Shown piece by piece: positions 61,793-64,000 of a DNA stretch of 64,000 nucleotides. The stretch is taken from positions 5,065 through 69,064 of the forward strand of contig JAJZWN010000002.1 of NCBI GenBank assembly GCA_021846695.1, read 5' to 3'. Numbering within the stretch: the first letter of the stretch is position 1; every line of letters starts with the position of its first letter. A program made the translations under genes and the position numbers. The notes under the pieces were generated by a model. It had not been told where the DNA came from. It did not search any database and saw nothing but the letters and a program-made list of their open reading frames with translations. Origin of the DNA: Thermoplasmata archaeon (lineage in GTDB: Archaea > Thermoplasmatota > Thermoplasmata > Thermoplasmatales > Thermoplasmataceae).

Positions 61793-63312
61793 CTCAGGGT
61801 TAAAAGCAGAACTATAATGTCTGCTGCCATGATTATATATGAGACCACTGGATGTATTCTTGAAAATAAAGCCATGGCGATAAATACTGCAGATAAAAAC
61901 ACTGTTGCGGGGAGTTTTCTGTTTTCCTGGACAGGCATTTCCTGTTCTTCGAGCCTCCTCTTCAGAAGTGGAAGTACATCAAGGCCCTTTTCTATTGATA
62001 TTACGGCCTTCTGTGCAAATTCGTTCAGTTCTTTCGTATAAAGTTCCTGCAGCATGCCCTCATTGTAAAGTATATCCCTCAATACAATCACAAACTTGAA
62101 ATTCGGGTCCAGTGTCTTGCATATGCCCTCAAGAAGTGATGACATCCTCATATACAGCACCAGTTCCCTGGGGAGATGAAACGGGAACTCAAAGATTACA
62201 TTATTTGCTATTGCAAGCAGTTCCCTGATATCCATTTCGTTTACATTTGTTCCGGAAAGGTTGGCTATGGATAGCTCTATTCCTTTTCTTACTATACCCC
62301 TGTTGGCAGCCGGTGAAAGTGCATTCAGCTGAATCAGTGAATCCATAATAGTATCTGGGTCTTTGTTAATCAGTCCATCGTACAGCTTCAATAACTTAAA
62401 TCTGGTATCATCGTCAAGCTTCCCCACCATGCCAAAATCATAAAGAATAATTCTGCCATCCCTGGAAATTGATATATTCCCCGGGTGAGGATCTGCATGG
62501 AATATATCATTGCGCAGAAGCATACGGAGAAATGTTATATCAAGGTCATGTGCAAGCTTCGGAAGGTCTATGCCATATTCATTGAGTTTTTTAACATCGG
62601 TAACCTTTATTCCCTCAATATATGTAAGTATCAAAACCTGTTTTGAGGCAAACAGAACTTCAGGTATGATTATGTTGTATTTCTTTATATTTGTCCTGAT
62701 TCTCCTTATGTTATCCGCCTCTATGAGATAGTTTGTTTCATCATAAATTCTGGCTGAAAAATCGGAAATGACATTCGAGATACTTATATAAAGAAAGTTA
62801 TCTATGAATCTTTTGAACAGGTCCAGCAGTTTTTTGATAATAATCAAATCCCTCCTGAGCACCCTGTCTATATCATGCCTGTTAACCTTTACAGCTGCAT
62901 CGATGCCCCTGTATTTTGCCCGGTAAACCTGCCCCAGGGAAGCCCCAGATATTGCATTCTCGTTGAATTCATCAAAAACCTTGTCAAGGTTTCCAACATT
63001 TTCCTCTATTATTCTGCGTGCATAGGCAAAATTGTCCGGTGGTACCCTGTCCTGAAGATCAGAAAATGCTTTTAGGTATTCTTTGGGCAGCAGATCGGGA
63101 CGGGCTGAAAGCACCTGCCCCAGTTTAATAAACGTTGGCCCGAGCTGTATAAATGTGTTTACAGCAATTCTGCCATGCCGTTCGATTCTATAATCATATT
63201 CCTCCTGCCGTCTGGATTTTTTCCTATCAGAACTGAATTTAATGAATACAGGGAGAAGCTTGAATAAATACTGGATTTCTGTACTTCTTATATTTTTAAT
63301 GTCATTGTCCAC
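61786..63312 (-). CDS. UbiB/ABC1-family atypical kinase
   Basis: A 508-residue protein-kinase-like family member. It carries the ABC1 marks TFIKLGQVLSARPDLLPKEYLKAFSDLQDRVPPDNFAYARRII (KxGQ motif, about 60-100), AISGASLGQVYRAKYRGIDAAVKVNR (Ala-rich loop and Lys), DIFHADPHPGNISIS (about 262-276, HxDxxPxN-like), and YDFGMVGKLDDDTR with the DFG. A C-terminal pair of hydrophobic segments anchors it to the membrane. In bacteria and mitochondria it supports quinone synthesis; the archaeal role is unknown, perhaps in menaquinone or lipid metabolism. Nothing is linked to it here. Confidence 0.9.
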   Translation of the reverse strand: MDNDIKNIRSTEIQYLFKLLPVFIKFSSDRKKSRRQEEYDYRIERHGRIAVNTFIQLGPTFIKLGQVLSARPDLLPKEYLKAFSDLQDRVPPDNFAYARRIIEENVGNLDKVFDEFNENAISGASLGQVYRAKYRGIDAAVKVNRHDIDRVLRRDLIIIKKLLDLFKRFIDNFLYISISNVISDFSARIYDETNYLIEADNIRRIRTNIKKYNIIIPEVLFASKQVLILTYIEGIKVTDVKKLNEYGIDLPKLAHDLDITFLRMLLRNDIFHADPHPGNISISRDGRIILYDFGMVGKLDDDTRFKLLKLYDGLINKDPDTIMDSLIQLNALSPAANRGIVRKGIELSIANLSGTNVNEMDIRELLAIANNVIFEFPFHLPRELVLYMRMSSLLEGICKTLDPNFKFVIVLRDILYNEGMLQELYTKELNEFAQKAVISIEKGLDVLPLLKRRLEEQEMPVQENRKLPATVFLSAVFIAMALFSRIHPVVSYIIMAADIIVLLLTLRR

Positions 63313-63470
63313 TGTTGCAAATTCATAACATCCTTTTATAACTTACTGAAAATAAGAGACCTTCCTCCATCTACCTCAGGGGGCTTTCCGCTTAATGGTT
63401 AATATCTGCGTGGGGTTTAAACTGTTAATGTCAATATTTATATATAGTTATTTATTATTATGCAATATAT

Positions 63471-64000
63471 ATGGGCAGGATATACACAATCAGGGAGGCA
63501 TGCGATATACTGCAGATAGATGCAACCACACTTAGAAGGTGGGACCGTGAGGGAAAAATACACTGCATAAGATTATCAAACAACTTCAGAAGGGTACCTG
63601 AGGAGGAAATCAACAGAATATTAGGAGTAAAGAGCAACAGAATAGATGCAATATATGCCAGGGTATCATCCAGTGACCAGAAGAATGATTTGTATAATCA
63701 AATAAATAGATTAAAACCATTATATCCCGATGCACAGGTATTCAGTGATATTAAATCCGGATTGAAGTTCAACAGGAAAGGGTTCATTGAATTATTGAAT
63801 ATGATCGAGGACAATAAAGTAAACAACATATATATTACCCATAGGGACAGGCTGGCAAGGTTCGGATTTGACCTAATAGAAAATATATGCAAGATACATA
63901 ATACAAGAATAATAGAAACAGATGGGGAAGAAATATTATCAGCAAATAAGGAAATGACCAGGGACCTAATATCCATAATAACATTATTCTCATCCAAACT
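63471..64000 (+). CDS. IS607-family serine recombinase TnpA (partial; runs off the right edge)
   Basis: An open frame from ATG 63471 to the end of the window gives 176 residues with no stop. The N-terminal ~55 residues are a MerR-type helix-turn-helix (MGRIYTIREACDILQIDATTLRRWDREGKI). Then IYARVSSSDQKNDL (about 61-74) places the catalytic Ser at about residue 66, followed by SGLKFNRKGFIELL and HRDRLARFG, typical of IS607 serine recombinases. A TATA box TTTATATATAG about 25 nt upstream implies leaderless expression. IS607 elements usually carry tnpB after it, which would be outside the window. The element's left end should lie in 63313-63470. Confidence 0.9.
   Translation, partial: MGRIYTIREACDILQIDATTLRRWDREGKIHCIRLSNNFRRVPEEEINRILGVKSNRIDAIYARVSSSDQKNDLYNQINRLKPLYPDAQVFSDIKSGLKFNRKGFIELLNMIEDNKVNNIYITHRDRLARFGFDLIENICKIHNTRIIETDGEEILSANKEMTRDLISIITLFSSK

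Noticed and set aside
1..64000. tRNA, rRNA or CRISPR arrays
   Set aside because: I looked for tRNA-like T-arm patterns in the intergenic gaps and for regularly spaced repeats and found none. A covariance search could still show a missed RNA.

Overview
The window is a gene-dense stretch of an archaeal chromosome, most likely from the Thermoplasmatales (Ferroplasma/Acidiplasma/Cuniculiplasma/Picrophilus type). Archaeal markers include a thermosome, GGGP synthase, a tetraether-lipid synthase, ribosomal proteins S17e and L41e, the archaeal MptD, an XPB-Bax1 pair, an Lhr helicase, archease, pyruvoyl arginine decarboxylase and an archaeal LeuRS. A+T-rich DNA, short intergenic gaps and TATA boxes about 24 nt before many start codons (leaderless transcripts) fit that order. 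The genus cannot be fixed from the sequence alone.

Layout. 1-4.3 kb: a truncated GH78 alpha-L-rhamnosidase, a membrane protein, a degenerate metallo-beta-lactamase-fold protein and an L-rhamnonate-dehydratase-like enolase-superfamily enzyme. 4.4-9.8 kb: CinA-like protein, DUF2240, Trm1, a THEP1-like NTPase, MptD, GGGP synthase and a protein with a YrhK-like membrane hairpin. 9.9-16.4 kb: purS, purL, purB and a chlorite-dismutase/HemQ-like protein followed by a rhodanese. 16.4-22.2 kb: S17e, UspA, a tiny L41e gene, an MFS transporter, a second YrhK-like paralogue and glutamate decarboxylase. 22.2-27.9 kb: a compact histidine operon, hisZGDBHAF-hisIE, with a possible His-rich upstream frame. 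28-34 kb: SIS-domain protein, HSL-type esterase, NitT/TauT-like ABC importer and an NYN ribonuclease. 34-41.3 kb: an orphan encapsulin-type ferritin, a thioesterase, a pRiA4b-ORF3-domain protein, Bax1-XPB, and an ABM protein, DapA-family aldolase and rhamnose mutarotase. 41.4-54.7 kb: thermosome, Lhr helicase, two tandem MutS-like ATPases, arginine decarboxylase-LeuRS, archease and Tes. 54.9-64 kb: unknown and binding-protein-like genes, an IS630-type helix-turn-helix gene, GDPD, methylmalonyl-CoA mutase with MeaB, Hsp20, a UbiB kinase and the start of an IS607-type serine recombinase.

The main connecting story is a dispersed rhamnose-type sugar-acid pathway. The dehydratase (3.2-4.3 kb) and the DapA-family aldolase (40.0-40.9 kb) lie 36 kb apart. 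Both carry the motif CCGGAAA-N7-ATATGGA exactly 41 nt before their start codons, which suggests one regulator controls both. The rhamnosidase and the mutarotase fit the same pathway. Two genes run off the window ends (the GH78 gene at the left, the serine recombinase at the right), and a 35-codon L41e gene is easily missed. No tRNA, rRNA or CRISPR array was found.
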